From Emydura subglobosa (Eukaryota; Chordata; Testudines; Chelidae), in NCBI GenBank assembly GCA_007922225.1, contig ML679966.1, positions 51,609,583 to 51,673,582 on the forward strand: DNA of 64,000 bases. The letters are read 5' to 3'. The position numbers were made by a program, and so were the translations under genes. Within the stretch, counting starts at the first letter, position 1. Every line of letters begins with the position of its first letter. Below, one piece after another: positions 35,968 to 49,115 of the stretch. The notes below the pieces were generated by a model that made no database searches, was not told the origin of the DNA, and worked only from the letters and a program-made list of their open reading frames with translations.

Positions 35968-36233
35968 AGGATGCAGTGGTCTAGTGGTTAAGGCACTAGT
36001 CTGGGCCTTGGTTGATATGGGTTCATTTCCTGGCTCTGCCACAGACTTTGAGAGACTTGGGCAAGTTCCTTAACTTCTTTGTCCCTCAACTCCCACTCTT
36101 TGTCTTGTTTATGTCAATTGTAAGCAATTCAGGACAGGGACTATCTGTTATGGGTAAGTACAATGCCAAGCACTGTGGACCACAGTTTTAGTTAGGGTCT
36201 CTAGATGCTACTGTAGTACAAATAAATAATAAG
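35968..36233 (+). mobile_element. tRNA-derived SINE (MIR/CORE type)
   Basis: The head GCAGTGGTCTAGTGGTTAAG resembles a tRNA-type A box and GGGTTCATTTCCTGGCTC a B box, about 40 bases apart. A core GACTTGGGCAAGTTCCTTAA, CTTCTTTGTCCCTCAA follows. The LINE-like tail reads TTGTAAGCAATTCAGG, GGGACTATCTGTTATGGG and GCTACTGTAGTACAAATAAA, ending in AATAATAA. It is nearly full length and on the strand opposite to the host gene. Confidence 0.85.
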
Positions 36234-37554
36234 GGAAGGGACTCATGGGCTTAGAGATGCGAAATGGAAGATGGGGGAGAAAGAATTTGATAGATGTGGT
36301 AGCACAAATAAAAGAGAATTCCTTGCAATTGTAGAGTGTCGTGGAGAAAGGACAGGGAGCATCCCAAGACTGGAAGAGCACAGAAGGACGGGGAGTTAAT
36401 GGATGCCTAATAAGGGTATAGTGGAGTGAATCCAGAGAGACTTTTGAATCATGTTACTGTATGAAAATAGAATAAAGAAAACATAAGAGAAATCTAATAA
36501 TATAAATTTAACAACAACTAGGTAGTACATCGTGCGCCTAAATTTTCATGATTTGCATTTGGTTCTGGGGGAAAAGGGAGGCGAAGTGGCTAGTGTGTAT
36601 GTTGCTGACTGCAGCGTGGATTATGTTGGAGAGGAAGGGGACCAGGCACAGCTCACTTTTAAAGAAGCAGCACTGTGCTCACTACCGTGTGGTGTGACTT
36701 TCCTTCCTGCATCAACAAGATAGAATGTTAACAACTCTTGTGATCTGATTGTGAATTTCATTAAACTTAATATTTTTCTTAAAAGCCCACTTCCTGGAGT
36801 CCTCTGATTATGAGAGAATTTAAGCTTTCATTTTAATAAAAGTAAGTTCCCACCTTTGTTGTGGAGAGAAGCTGGAAAACACAACACCTTAAAGGTTCAA
36901 AACAAGGAAACGAAATAAAAATACCCCAATTTTATTATTTTTAAGCCAATCTCACAAATTTTTGGAGCCTGACTCATTGTTTTTGAAAGGTTGGGGTTGG
37001 AACTACTGGAGAGGATTCCTGTAAACAACACATGGTTGGACACTGCTCTGTTTCTTGGCACCTGCAAAGGCCCTCTTTCACTCAAATGTACATCCCATGG
37101 CAATCCCGTCAAGATAACTGCCTTCATTTTCAGTTCTTGGAAACCACTAGGATTTTACAGATTTGCCCAACAACTTAGCTGTTGAGATGGATTTTAGGTT
37201 GTTTATTGTATCACGTGAGGTGAAAATATATATTTACATTGCATTTGTAATTTGCTCTTTATTAAGTATCTAACTAAACTGTTATGAAGGTGTTAATTGA
37301 CAGTTTCACATAAAACAGATTCAATTTAAGTATTTTTCTGTAGAGAGACCCACCTCCAGTTATATTTCTGTGAACATATGATTTATTGGACAATAATGGT
37401 TCTAACATAGACCTAGCTGATCAATGTGCACTATAGGAATATTTCATGTACACTTTGGAGCATTTATATGAGATAAAGCTACAGGCATTGAAAACATTCC
37501 AAAATTAACTAATTAGCATAATTAATGGTGACTAATTAGCTGCCTCTCAAGTGA

Positions 37555-38100
37555 TGGGGTTGGTGCCACGGATCAGATGATAGGCGCAGACCACCTGGTC
37601 CTTGGCTTACAAGACCAAAAAGCAGCTCAGACAAAGGGAAAGACCCGTAGGGAGCAAGTCGACTTCTGCAGGTGAGCCCGGGTCAGGGGAAAGGATGTGA
37701 AGAGATCCAGCCGGAGCTACTTACAGTGATGGGCACAAGCATTAAGAAAAGCAGAAGCCTTCAGAAGAGGAGAGTTCAGAAGAGGCAACGCCAGATAACA
37801 GGACCTGGGATTTGTGAAAGAACTGTACAATCCAACGTGGAGCCAAGAAACTGTAGAGTTAGGGAAAGACCTGTTTTAGTTCAATTGGACTGTGAAGTTT
37901 TAATGAAGCAGATGCCACATTACAAAAGTCTGGATGCAGCTTTTAAGAACTCTAAGAAGGATAAACTGAGTCAGCAGTGAGAATAAATTCTGGAGTGATT
38001 ATGTTGCTGGTCTGTGCTATACCTTAGTTTAAATAGTGGTGTTAATTCTTTGCTTTCATGTGCACTAAATTTATTCACAATCTAAATAAATAGTTCTAAA
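37555..38100 (+). other. Unclassified segment with a 102-residue open frame
   Basis: A relatively G/C-rich stretch begins near GATGGGGTTGGTGCCACGG and contains a frame at 37672-37980 rich in Lys, Arg and Gln (LQKRRVQKRQRQITGPG). AATAAA-like signals follow at 37982 and 38085. I do not recognise a family. It could be an unassigned repeat or a chance frame; conservation in a relative would decide. Confidence 0.3.
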
Positions 38101-40390
38101 AATAGTGACGGTATAATCATAAAATTATATGATTATATTATATTCCCTTTCTCCCTGGAACCATTCATTATGCTGGTACACTCTGACTCTGAAATGGGAG
38201 TTAATCAACACTATATCAGAGCTGTAATAACTTCGGTCATCTGTGATTGTGTTACACGGAGACAGACATGAACAAAAGGGAACCACATCGCCTCCTGCAA
38301 ACCAAGAAACAAGTGTCAGGAAAACTTTAAAAAATCTGAGTGATTACAAAGCTTTATATAAACTGATTTATAAATACTACATAGGGATCACTTCATCTGT
38401 CATTGAAATTAGAGATGGGCCTGAACCAAACCTCCAGCTCTGAATTCCCCAAACTATAGAAAAATTCAAATTTGACTCCATATCTCCAACTTTGTGATCT
38501 CTAAGTGAAATGCAATCAAGTCTGAGGTGAAATGTGACAGTTGTTTAACAAAACTCAATGAGATTACACAACAGTTTAGGACAGGAAGTGAAAAGAATGC
38601 AGCTTCTAGTTGACACTTCAGGGGGAATTGTAGGTAGGCTAAATATAATCACTCAAACTGGAATTTAGCCAGAATACTATCTGTAATCTTGTTAAAGATC
38701 CCATATAACTTTTGACAATCACGAATTGTCAGAATATCAGGCTTAAATCTCATGCAACAGCTGGCATCTGTGGGACTCATCACTCCTGGTAATGCTACGT
38801 TGCAGCTATTAGTTCAGTACTGACTTCAACGGAAAAAGTATTTCTGACTAAGGACCTGATCCTACAAGATATCTGAGTGCTGAAGTCAGAGAGGCAGGTT
38901 TAGTACCAAACACAAGCATCATTGCAATTTGCAAATCTTTTATCCAAATGCTGACTGAGCTTGACACTGCTTAACTTCTATTTGACAAAATCGTAAGCCA
39001 AAGATGTAACAGAGACACAGCAAATCAAATTAGTATATTTCAAGTAGCTTTAGAATTTTTATTTTCACTTACTTGTTTGAGTGTTTGTGGTTTGTTTTTG
39101 TAAAATTCCTATTTATTCCTGCTCATAGAACATTTTCATTGTAATAAATTATCCAATAATGCTCAACAACTGACCAATTCCAAGGCTGCTCTTTGATTTC
39201 AAGATTAATTGGGGCCTATTTTCCAATGTTCCCAATCACGAGTACTGAATAATATCAGTTAATGACCTATATATCAAAAAGTATTTCTCTGTTGCTTTCT
39301 CTCTGCCGATCTTATTTTTCCTTTCACTATTCCAGGGAAAGCAGGAGCCAGTCTGCATAAAACTTCCATTTGTTGAACATCCACCAACAGAAAGTTCATA
39401 TTCCTTCTAGTCAAATGCTGTAAAATCCTGTTTAAAGGTTTTTAACGCTAATAAGGAGGGACAGGGACCCTAAGGTCAACATACAGTAATGAGATGAATG
39501 AGGAGATACGACTGAAATAGGACCCATTGTGACATAGCTGTTTCCAAAAAAATCTGTCACTCGAACAAAACAGGCTGGATCAATTCAGTATCTAAACTTC
39601 CATTGCCGTTACCATGGTTTCTATACAAAGAGGAATGGACTGTATTCCAATTATATTCTTCACAATGACAAACAACAGAAACATGGGAAATGGGCTAATA
39701 AAATTGTGTGATCCTTGCAGAGATGTGACAGATACTAGTGGCAGTTTACATTTGTTTCTGAAATAACCTAAATATGCAGAGTGCAGATTGATGTATTCAA
39801 ACAACCTTTCCATCCATTTATCTAGTGAGTTTCTCTTGACCACCAATTTTATTTTGCTCTCATATAAAGCTGATTCAACTGAGCAGCACAGTTAGGCAAG
39901 TAATTTAGCTATTCCCGAGAACACCCATTAAAAACAGCCTAGCAGTTTGGAGTACAGACTTGGTAGGTTCATTTCATTCAATACTTTGCTCTCATTAGCA
40001 TTGCTTTAATCAATGTTGAAACTCAGATGTAGCTAGATGTACAGTATAGTCTATGACTTACATACTAAATTTCTTCAGTTGGAAATTGGGGGTATGCTTT
40101 GTAGAGGTTTAGAACTAGACTGGGAGATCCTGAAGCTAAATGTGAACTGCAATGTAAATGTGTCATTTGACTATTCCCTGAAATTTTATCTATAAGTGGA
40201 AAGGAATTATAGTGAAGAGGCTAAAGGCAAAGTCCTTAATTCCTTGAATACTTTATCTTTGAACATAATGCATTATATTTTCTCAATTAGGTACATTTGC
40301 ATATAACTGCTTAATATATACAGGTACCTGATATGTGTGTGGAAGTTCATATGGCTGCCAACTAGACGTGCAAATAACCGACTTATGCAC

Positions 40391-40415
40391 ATGCGTGCGT
40401 GCACACACACACACA
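40391..40415. repeat. Short CA microsatellite with GTGC lead-in
   Basis: ATGCGTGCGTG is followed by about seven CA units ending at ACACAGAGG. It is a simple repeat about 340 bases downstream, in transcript sense, of the exon at 40754. Confidence 0.85.
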
Positions 40416-40753
40416 GAGGATGTTTGTGCACATAAGTTAGGCATATGCAAAATCAGATATGCAATTAAGGGATCACCTGATTTTGAAAATCTAGCCTGAA
40501 ATATGCAACCAATTATGTGACTTTTGTATGGCATGCATTTTCCATTGAAAGCAGTGGAAATTCCTTAAAAAAATCCAAAGGAATATTGTAGAAAATGAGG
40601 TCTGACTATGGAGCAACATCCAGTATGAATAAAGGCACCATGATAATAACAAAGCACATCACAAATCAGGGTTCAGATAATTAAAACACAAACCTTTAGG
40701 ATCATACCCAACAGAGTAAGTAAATATTAAATGGAAGTGACCGGATGACTTAC

Positions 40754-40871
40754 CTTAAAGGAGATTTCATACTGTTCTCCTCCCCATATTTCTAAGCCTG
40801 GATCATAGCCACCCAGCTCCCAAAACCACTGTCGGTCAACAGCAAACAGACCTCCAGCCATAACAGGAGAC
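40754..40871 (-). CDS. GALNTL6: GALNTL6 coding exon, end of GT-A catalytic domain (Gal/GalNAc-T motif)
   Basis: Read on the minus strand this 118-base exon gives one codon-completing base followed by 39 codons, beginning [16 protein letters not shown] and ending EQYEISFK. It contains the [21 protein letters not shown] and YEISFK blocks that define the Gal/GalNAc-T motif of polypeptide N-acetylgalactosaminyltransferases, Golgi type II membrane enzymes that move GalNAc from UDP-GalNAc to Ser or Thr of mucin-type glycoproteins. The acceptor reads CCTCAG before the exon and the donor AAG|GTAAGT after it. The 3' border is phase 0 and joins in frame to the exon at 30737. The previous exon must end two bases into a codon and is not seen up to 64000. 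GALNT10 has a nearly identical block, so the paralogue call rests mainly on the exon at 9920. Confidence 0.9.
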
Positions 40872-43800
40872 CTGAGGAATGATTAAAAGAAATCATAAAT
40901 GACAGGCACCATCATATCATGCTTGAAAAACTGTAAAGATCAACAATGCCACATTGACAGATAATATTGAATTGGCTAGCAATTGTGAGTATATGTTTGT
41001 TTGCATGTGGGAGGGTGGGGGTAGATGTCAGGTTCCCACCATTCTAGAGCTGTGGGGGAGGGGAAGACATTTACTCATTTGAAAAAAATAAACTCTTTAA
41101 AATGCTGGTCCTTCCATGACAGTAGATAAACAGCAGTTCCCCATGTCCACTCAAAACTAGACTCTAGCTTGTCAGGTTGATGTTTTAAATTGCTGGAGAA
41201 AGGTGGATCCTAGATCAAAGTTTAGTGACTAATCTCTCAGAAATCATCATCTAGAGCTACTTTACCCTATGATGCTTAGATATTGCTGTGAGCTATTGTA
41301 TGAAGAGAAATATAGCCTGTGAAAAATATGACAGACATCTTTCACAAATAAACCTTTTATCATTAATCAATTCAGTTATATTTGCTAAATCACGATTTTT
41401 TTTTTTGTTAGTAGGCAAAGGACTCAGGAAACATGCAAAAATGTAATTCCCATATTCCAAAAGTTATGCACTTTTGAACTCTCCCATTCCCCACCCCCGC
41501 ACTGATATGTGAGCAAAACAGGTCAGTTTATTTCAGTTTCACAGTTGCTCTCTTAAAGAAAGAGCGGTGAAGGTGGCTGGCTTTAGAGCAGTGACGGTGA
41601 GTAGGAGTAAAACATCTGCTCTTCTTTATTGGCATTTAAAATTCTTGAAATTTGTCCCACATTGATAATTTACTTCTCAGGCAAATACTTCAATTTTTTT
41701 TCTGTTAATATTCACATGAATAAATAACTTAATTTTCTTTAACTCCTTTCTCACACCTTCATGTTCATGTTCCATAGATGATAGAGCAAATGAGTTTAAA
41801 GAAAGGAAAACTTTCCTAAGTTAATATTAGAAAATATTGATGGCAAAGTGAGTTTTAAATTCACAAACATGAATATTGGTACAGGAAATCTGATTGTAAA
41901 AGTTCTACTCATCCAGTCAGAGAGTAGAGATCCTGATTCTCCAGTGTGTCTGAGTGCATAGGCAGTCACAGGATATCAGCAATGGTTTTCTGGTCTCTGG
42001 CCACTGGCCCCAATGGAAGCTAGAGTAGAAGAGGGCCTGACTCTTTCTACTTCAGAACATATGCCAGCAGGGTACTGGGTGTAGTGGAACTCTGCTCCAC
42101 CATAATCCCCTCTTACTTCATTCTTCCAGACTCCATCGTTCCCACCATCCCTGGGACTTCTCCATGCCAAGGTGGGGAGAGCTTTACAGTGGCAGCGAAT
42201 CCCCCTACACAGGGTATACTGAATGCATAAGAGAAAATGATTCTCTCCTATACATTAGGGATAATGAACAAGGTGATAGATGTTTTATCTTTTGCTTCTG
42301 CTAATCAGTTTGTTTTTGTGCAGTATGTTATTCTTACAATTACATTAAATTTTATATCAATTATAGTGTAAATTATAAGGAGCTGTAGTGGGAAGCCCTC
42401 TTTTTAAAAGACAAAGTAAGGTATTTTCCCAGACAGCACATTTTTAAAAGTAGTTAGTACTCTTTTTGAAATAAAGATTGAATAGTTAGCTGGTGAAGCC
42501 ACATCCAACAACATACTCTGAATATTAATAGGCTTTTACTTTTTTATTGACATTTTCTACTTTAAATATTGACTGCCTTTCCCACAAATGAATAAATCCA
42601 GTGAAGTCCTGTTAGAAACCTTCCCCTGGGGATTTTCACTACTATAAAACATTTTCAAGTCCAACCAAAAGTAATTGTAATTACACCATGCCCCTTGTGA
42701 CTTCAAAATAATCAAAACACAATGTCCACTTATAAAGTGGAACTTGCAAAAAGCTTCCTTCCTACATCTTTACTGGCATGTGAAAGGAAGTCTCAGATTA
42801 CTGGGGGCACACATGCTCTTCAGTGCTTTTATTCAGGTATCTTTCATGATCATTCCTCTGGATGCAGTCAATGGGTAACGAAAAAGGCAGCCCACCTCAC
42901 AATTCAGAGAAGCCAATCAGATTTTATTTGACCAATTAGGGATTTCAAGATGGGAAATAATTGGCAGGTATTTACTGTACAAATTATATTGTGCAACAAA
43001 AGCTAATATCCAGAGTTTAAACCTATAATACAGGATAAAGCCCGCTTGTTTCATAGATGGTGGCTCATTAAAATTCAGAACATTTATTATAATTAGGCAA
43101 AATATGAAGAGAGAGACTGGAACAGCAGCAAACTATAATTTTTGGCATTTACTTTTTAAAAAATTAATGTTTCATGTAATTTTGCTCTCAGATCATTCAT
43201 GCTCCACATCATCTTGATATTTGCTGCCTTGCAAAAATATCTGATGGAAGAGGCCCTATAAGGACACAGCTCTCTAATTTTCATTGGAATGGGACCAGCA
43301 ATGCAGCTGTTTGAACATGATCACTTGGTACAGTGTGTGCCCCATTCAGCAAACAACTGCTATAGAATGAGCTCTAAATTGACTCAGAATGTGAAGACAA
43401 AAATGCCTGATCCCTCAGACCTTACTGATATCAAAAGTCCTTTTTGTAGTGAGTAGGGGTTACTCAGATGGTTAAGGGCTGCAGCACTGGACCAAAGGAA
43501 AGGGAATCTCTTGTCAACTGAAATTTTTCATGAAGGACTGTCAGCTATGAAACTACATTTGTATATAGAAAAAGTTATTTAAATTAAATGTTTAATGAAA
43601 AATTTTAAACAATCAGATCTAATCTATATGCATCTGTGTTTGATAGGATTGGTTTTAAAACTGGCAGACACTGGGTGGACAGGAAGCAGAAACCCTACCT
43701 GGTAACTTGCATGCATGGGCTTAATTCCAGCCTGGTTCCCCATCCCCTGAACAGATTTTCACAGAAACATACTGAGGCAGTGATGTGGATTGTAAGCCTG

Positions 43801-44129
43801 CCTAATTGCTCAGGAGCAGGACAACAAGCTCTATAAGAGTTAGCTTCTTAGCAAACAGAAGAAGAGCAGCCTTGCACACTCAGTCATTGATGGTTGAAGT
43901 GATAGTCCAGACAATATTTTCCCCTTCAATTCTGATTTGTGGAGCTCAAGCCAATTGATATGGTTTCCTCCTCCTGATTGCAATCATCACCCATTGATGG
44001 ATAGTGCTTATATGTGATGAGCTTGGTATAAAAGTCTACAAAAATCGATTGGCTAGCACACTAATCTATCAGTGTGGGCATCTCTGAGGGACGTCCCTAA
44101 CATCAGGCTCTCTTTTGTCTTCTATCTTA

Positions 44130-44620
44130 TGAAGAAGTGCTGGGGATGAACCCTTGGCCAGCCCCCTGCCATGCTAGCTTAGCTAGCTGAGGGGCAGCAG
44201 AGCAGGTAGCTGGGCTGGGGCTTGATTGCCTGAGGGGAGGCAGCTGTGCGTAGGCACAGGCTGATCAGCCTCCCAGGGGTTTGATTAGGTCCTGCTGGCC
44301 CAGCAGGGTTCATAAGCCAGGCCCCAGAGGGTTTGAGAGGCCAGAGGGGAAAGGAGTCAGGGAAGGGGTGAGGGATGCAGAGGTGTTGCCTGTCTCCTGA
44401 GCAGCAACAGCGGGCCCAGGCAAGGCCCTGTATGATGGTGGGAGGTTCTGTGCATGCTGTAAATAAAGCACTGGCCTCTGAGTCCTTTGTGGTCCAGAGG
44501 GACACCGAAGAAAGGGGCGGTGAAGGGATGCCGCACTACACATCTCTTCTGGGATGGAATTTTTCTTATCCCAGCTTTGTTGAGATAAATTCCAGTTACC
44601 TAACCTCACATCTTAATACT
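44130..44620 (+). repeat. Unclassified GC-rich repeat, LTR-like features
   Basis: A GC-rich segment starts near AAGTGCTGGGGATGAACCC and holds GGGGCTTGATTGCCTGAGGG, AGGTCCTGCTGGCCCAGCAG and a polyadenylation-like GCTGTAAATAAAGCACTGG at 44457-44475. It then runs to about 44620. The layout is compatible with a solo LTR, but paired ends and target duplication are not seen. Frames on both strands over it are composition artefacts. Confidence 0.35.
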
Positions 44621-47412
44621 TCGTAGAGCAGAACTTGGCTCATCATTTCTGCAGGCTTGACCATTAGACATATAAAGGTTTTCCTCTGAGCCTGTATCCA
44701 ACTAGCCACATTCAGGTTCTAAAAAAGTTCTGCCCCTTCATAGTATGAGATGGTGAATGAGTGGGACTTGTCTGAAGTAGGGAAAAGCGATGGGCCCTGT
44801 GTTTTTCTCCGTGGTTTGGGCCTTTCAGAATATTTGGATTTTTTTTCTTCGTGGTCGAGGAGAAACGGAGGCAGTCTTGGCATCATTTCTGGCTTTACAT
44901 TTGGACTTTGCCAGCCAGTGCCATCTTTGCCCTACTTCAATATAAGGAAGGATGGAGCCCTAGGATTCATGGTATGCCCATTTTGTGGGGGAGCAGGAAG
45001 CCATGATTTATTGCTCATAAAGGGAGAGATCCTTGACTGCTTTCCTAGTGTGCATAGTAATAATTTAAAAGCTTTCAGAAGAATCTTCCAGACCTGAGAG
45101 ACTCTGGGGAACCTAGAAGTTTCCCATACTTTGAAAAAGATTGCCCCTCTTCTAACTCTGCAGAGAAACAGATAGCACACTGTAGCTCTCTCTTCTCTTA
45201 GTGGAGCCATTTTGGTGCACCAAAGCTAGTCTCTGTTGACCTCTGCTCTGGGGAGCAGGAGTTGGATGACCTGTTCTCTACACATGCCTACTCTCCTGAT
45301 GGTACAACGCCTTCCTTACCTACTGAAGAATATCTTTTAAATGCAAGATGACAACTAGAATTACAATGAATAATCTTCCTCCTAATTTTATACATTAATT
45401 AAGAAACTATGATGTTTCTTCCTCCTGGCAAAGAACAGAATTATTTGCTACTGCCTTATACAAGATATATCCAGCAAAACCTGCCTCTGGCATCCTTCTA
45501 TGCACTAAGTGCCTGTAAAAAAATGATGTTTCATTTTGATTTCAGTGGAATAGAGGGCCATTCATGTAATGCCACCACATACCATGTAGCAAAGATGCCA
45601 GAGTCAAAGATCAGCAATGAAGTTCTTAACTTTCTTTCCAGGCCTCTTTTTGAACCCTGATATGTTTATGTTTGTTTCACATTGCACTCACTTAGAACAC
45701 TTATTTTGTTCTGAGAGATGTTCACCAGCACCAGACATCTAACTTCTACTTAGGTCTAACCAGAGCCTAACATCTACTTTGATTTTTTATCATATTTGTG
45801 TACAAAACAATCCTGCTCACTACTTTTGCTGATTTAATTTAGTTTTCTCACTGCAACTGCATATTGGATAATACCTTCAGAGACTTTTGTACAGTAATTT
45901 CTATATCCTCACTATGAATCTTTCATTGTTGTTTTAGTGTTCATTTTCCCATTCTCTCCCCATTTTTGCATTAACAGTATTTGTGAAAGCGAAATTATTA
46001 ATGAAAGTATTTTAGAGCCACTGTCAGACTCAAACTTTAAAACAATTTATATTTTGTTAAAAGCCCATGAGACAGTCATCTACTTCTTCATTATTTTGTT
46101 CTCTACCCCTTCCACTGCTAATTAGCCAAATTGTAATGTACAACAGGAACTCTTTTCTGATCAGTGACTTAACTCTGAGTGTGACTAGTTATTATATTAA
46201 CATATCCCATCACCAGACATAAAATTAAGATATATTTAGTCCCTAGTGAACCCAACTTGACTACGCAGAGTTTTGCTGCTTAAGGCCTCAATTCTGCACT
46301 GGGATCTCAATTTTAAGCATGTGTTTGCTGAATTGAAACCCTAATGAGGATCCACTCACTTCTGCAAGATAAGGGCCCATTTATTTTTCCTGGCTTTTTC
46401 ATTCATTGTTACCATATCTGCTGCCTGTAACCGTTCATCACTATGGGAGAAATTCTTAGGTCACACTTTGGATTGTGACTTTATACTTTGCATCCCGAAA
46501 ATGGTGTTCAGTAAAGGAGAGATCTTACTTTTATAAACTTATAACTTGGTAATCATAGATGCTGGAAGTATGATAAAAATGTAACATCGTTTTAAAAATG
46601 TAACAATGATTTTTTATAGTATCTAATAGTTTCTGTAACACATCACCTTTCATTATTTATAGCTCCTCTCAGTCTAACCACCTTGGTAATCTTCCTTCTT
46701 ATACCATCATCTCAGTAATTTGGTTAAATTTTTTTTTAAAGCTGCAGCATTATTCCCTACTTTTTAACCTGTAGGGAATTTTCAGTCCAAAAAATTCTTT
46801 CCTCTTATTTCATGACTTTGTACATTTCACCACAATAAGTTCCAGGGCAGAACATAACAAATATATTCTGAAAGTCAGAGTATAAATAGCATCAGTATCT
46901 GTTATATCTCCTGAGTGTGTTTTGGAAGCAATAACCTCAAAGAATTCTGCAAGTTAATAGACTGTCATGAAGCATGTCAACAGTGCAAGGTAAGAAGCTG
47001 CCATAAGTTCAATGTGCTGCCAAGTCCCGTAAATGAGGTTGGAAGATGCAATTTTGAAGGATTTAAGCAACCTAAATCCTCCCATACTGACACTTGATGA
47101 GGGAAGATGACTTGCAAGGGACTGTTTGAGATAGAAGTCCATTTCTACATGAAACAAAGCTACATCATAGCCATGTGCAACTGCTGCTGCTACCATCGCT
47201 GCCAAGTCCCATCCTGTAAGTGGCTGCACATCAACTCACCAATTCAGTGTTTTCTGATGTCACTAAGAAAAACACTATGTATAGTCAAAGCAATAGACAC
47301 AATACATTATCTGCCCTCCTTACTCATCTATTGGATAAGTAAAACTGAGGTCCTGATCAGTTGTAAGACGTAAGGTCCCATAGCAATTTTCACAAAAGCA
47401 AGGAAGGGTGTT

Positions 47413-47438
47413 TGTGTGTGTGTGTGTGTGTGTGTGTG
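47413..47438. repeat. TG microsatellite truncated by assembly gap
   Basis: Thirteen TG units run directly into the N block, so the true length is unknown. Confidence 0.95.
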
Positions 47439-47439
47439 G

Positions 47440-47539
47440 NNNNNNNNNNNNNNNNNNNNNNNNNNNNNNNNNNNNNNNNNNNNNNNNNNNNNNNNNNNNN
47501 NNNNNNNNNNNNNNNNNNNNNNNNNNNNNNNNNNNNNNN
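47440..47539. other. Assembly gap, 100 N
   Basis: Exactly 100 N are present, the convention for a gap of unknown size. The gap is bordered on the left by a TG repeat and on the right by unique sequence, so a long or hard-to-sequence microsatellite is the probable cause. Coordinates beyond it may be displaced. Confidence 0.98.
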
Positions 47540-49009
47540 ATGAGTGATAGAATACAATTGCACAAACCAGAAGTACAGAAATTAGAATTTGGTCCAGTTA
47601 ATAGACACTATCTCCTTAGATCCCATCTGTAATTTTAAATGGCTTTAGTATTTTGGCCTGCCTAACTTAAGTTACTGTGTAATGGTACTGTCACTGTTAA
47701 ACAGCTACCATGTCTCAATGCTGCTTTTCATTAATAGGGGAAACTCATTTCCATTCACCTCTCTGTTGAATCCATACATCAGTCTATATAAATATCTTAC
47801 TATCTGCAGGATCAACAGCTTTCAGCTCAAAGGCATCCTATACAGATGAGATACAAAAAAGACAAGATATCTTAAGATATCATGGGTGAGATCCTCACTT
47901 CTGCTCTGGTCCCCTCTAAGAGGCATAGAAGAGAATCTCACCTTATATTTGCTACTGTTGCTTAAACTGCATTTTGCTGACTGTTCCCTTTGATTTTTCC
48001 AAAATAATTTCTAAAATGTTTCATGTAACTTATATAAAAACAATACGGTTAGCATACCATAAAATGGCTAAATTTTACTACTATAATATAAATCCGTAGT
48101 GATAAATATCCTTCTAATTCTAAATTTGTATTTCAACTTATCCCTAAAGATGTAGTATTCCCCATTTTGATATTACATCTACATCACCCTTTCTGTACAT
48201 GGATGTAATTAGGTAAGGAACACAAGGTCTAATTCTCCTCACACTGATTTTACACAGGTGTCATTCCATCAACTGCAATGGAGTTACTGTCATGCCTAGC
48301 ACTGCCTAATTTGGACCCTTCCATGCATCCTCATTATTGTTCCCTTTTCCTTCAGTTTAATAGCTGTGTTCCATTAGCTCTCACTTTAAAATAATAGCTC
48401 CTTTGTGAATTTCAGACTTGTGAAATGTGCTGGTATAAAAGCCTTGACAAACGGATCTCTCTAGGAATAGGATCTGGAAGAGACAAGCAGCAGCCGCGCG
48501 AGCTTTCCCATAGTAACCCAGATACTGAACCCCAGACTTGACCTGGAAGATCCACCACTAAGAGAGGGAAGGTAGCTCAGTTTCCACACCCACATTATCG
48601 ATGGTGTCTCTACTAAGACTGCCAACAGGAGCTCATATTGATGCCAGTTGTGGCAAAAACTTGTCCACTCGGAACAGAACTGGATAAACATTGATAGAAC
48701 TCTGCATTTATACAGTGATTTTCATCTAAAATTATCCAAGTACTTTACAAACATCAATTAATTTGACCCATGATAGCTTTGTGACCTGGTATTCTATCAA
48801 ACTCACTGTACTTAAAATTAAGTAAACATTTTGGTCACTTTGGCATTTCAATAAATACTTAGGAATTGTAAACACTAAGAAACCAGGAATTTTCTTACAT
48901 AACTTATCACTTATATTCAAGTAGAACACTGCTGTAATGTGTAAAAGTCAAACTTAAATTGCTTTAATTAGAATTTAATTAAAATCTAATTATGCATATA
49001 TACACAAAC

Positions 49010-49115
49010 GCATATGCAGACACGTGCACCCACACACACAGTAAAAGCAATCATACAACAAGCTTAAATATATATACTCATCTGCATATGCATGTGTGTA
49101 TATTATTGCTTTTAC
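49010..49115. repeat. Two interleaved 11-base inverted repeats
   Basis: GCATATGCAGA at 49010-49020 is the inverse of TCTGCATATGC at 49081-49091. GTAAAAGCAAT at 49041-49051 is the inverse of ATTGCTTTTAC at 49105-49115. The pairs cross rather than nest. The area is A/T-rich with CA and TA runs. Confidence 0.7.

Larger units (their letters stand above)
30738..40753 (-). other. GALNTL6: GALNTL6 intron, about 10.0 kb
   Basis: Complete intron between the exons at 40754 and 30737, with donor GTAAGT and acceptor CAG on the minus strand. It holds several small DNA elements and SINEs listed separately between 31396 and 36233, and an unclassified open-frame segment at 37555-38100. In 38100-40753 I see only A/T-rich intronic sequence with a CA run near 40402 and no gene. 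Confidence 0.88.

Noticed and set aside
35968..36010. Functional tRNA gene
   Set aside because: The A- and B-box-like sequence belongs to a SINE head and cannot fold into a full cloverleaf before running into the SINE core.
44179..44626. Overlapping frames on both strands
   Set aside because: Same pattern of composition-driven frames in a GC-rich repeat.
44750..45097. 115-residue plus-strand frame
   Set aside because: No recognised domain, no splice context on the plus strand and no supporting neighbour.
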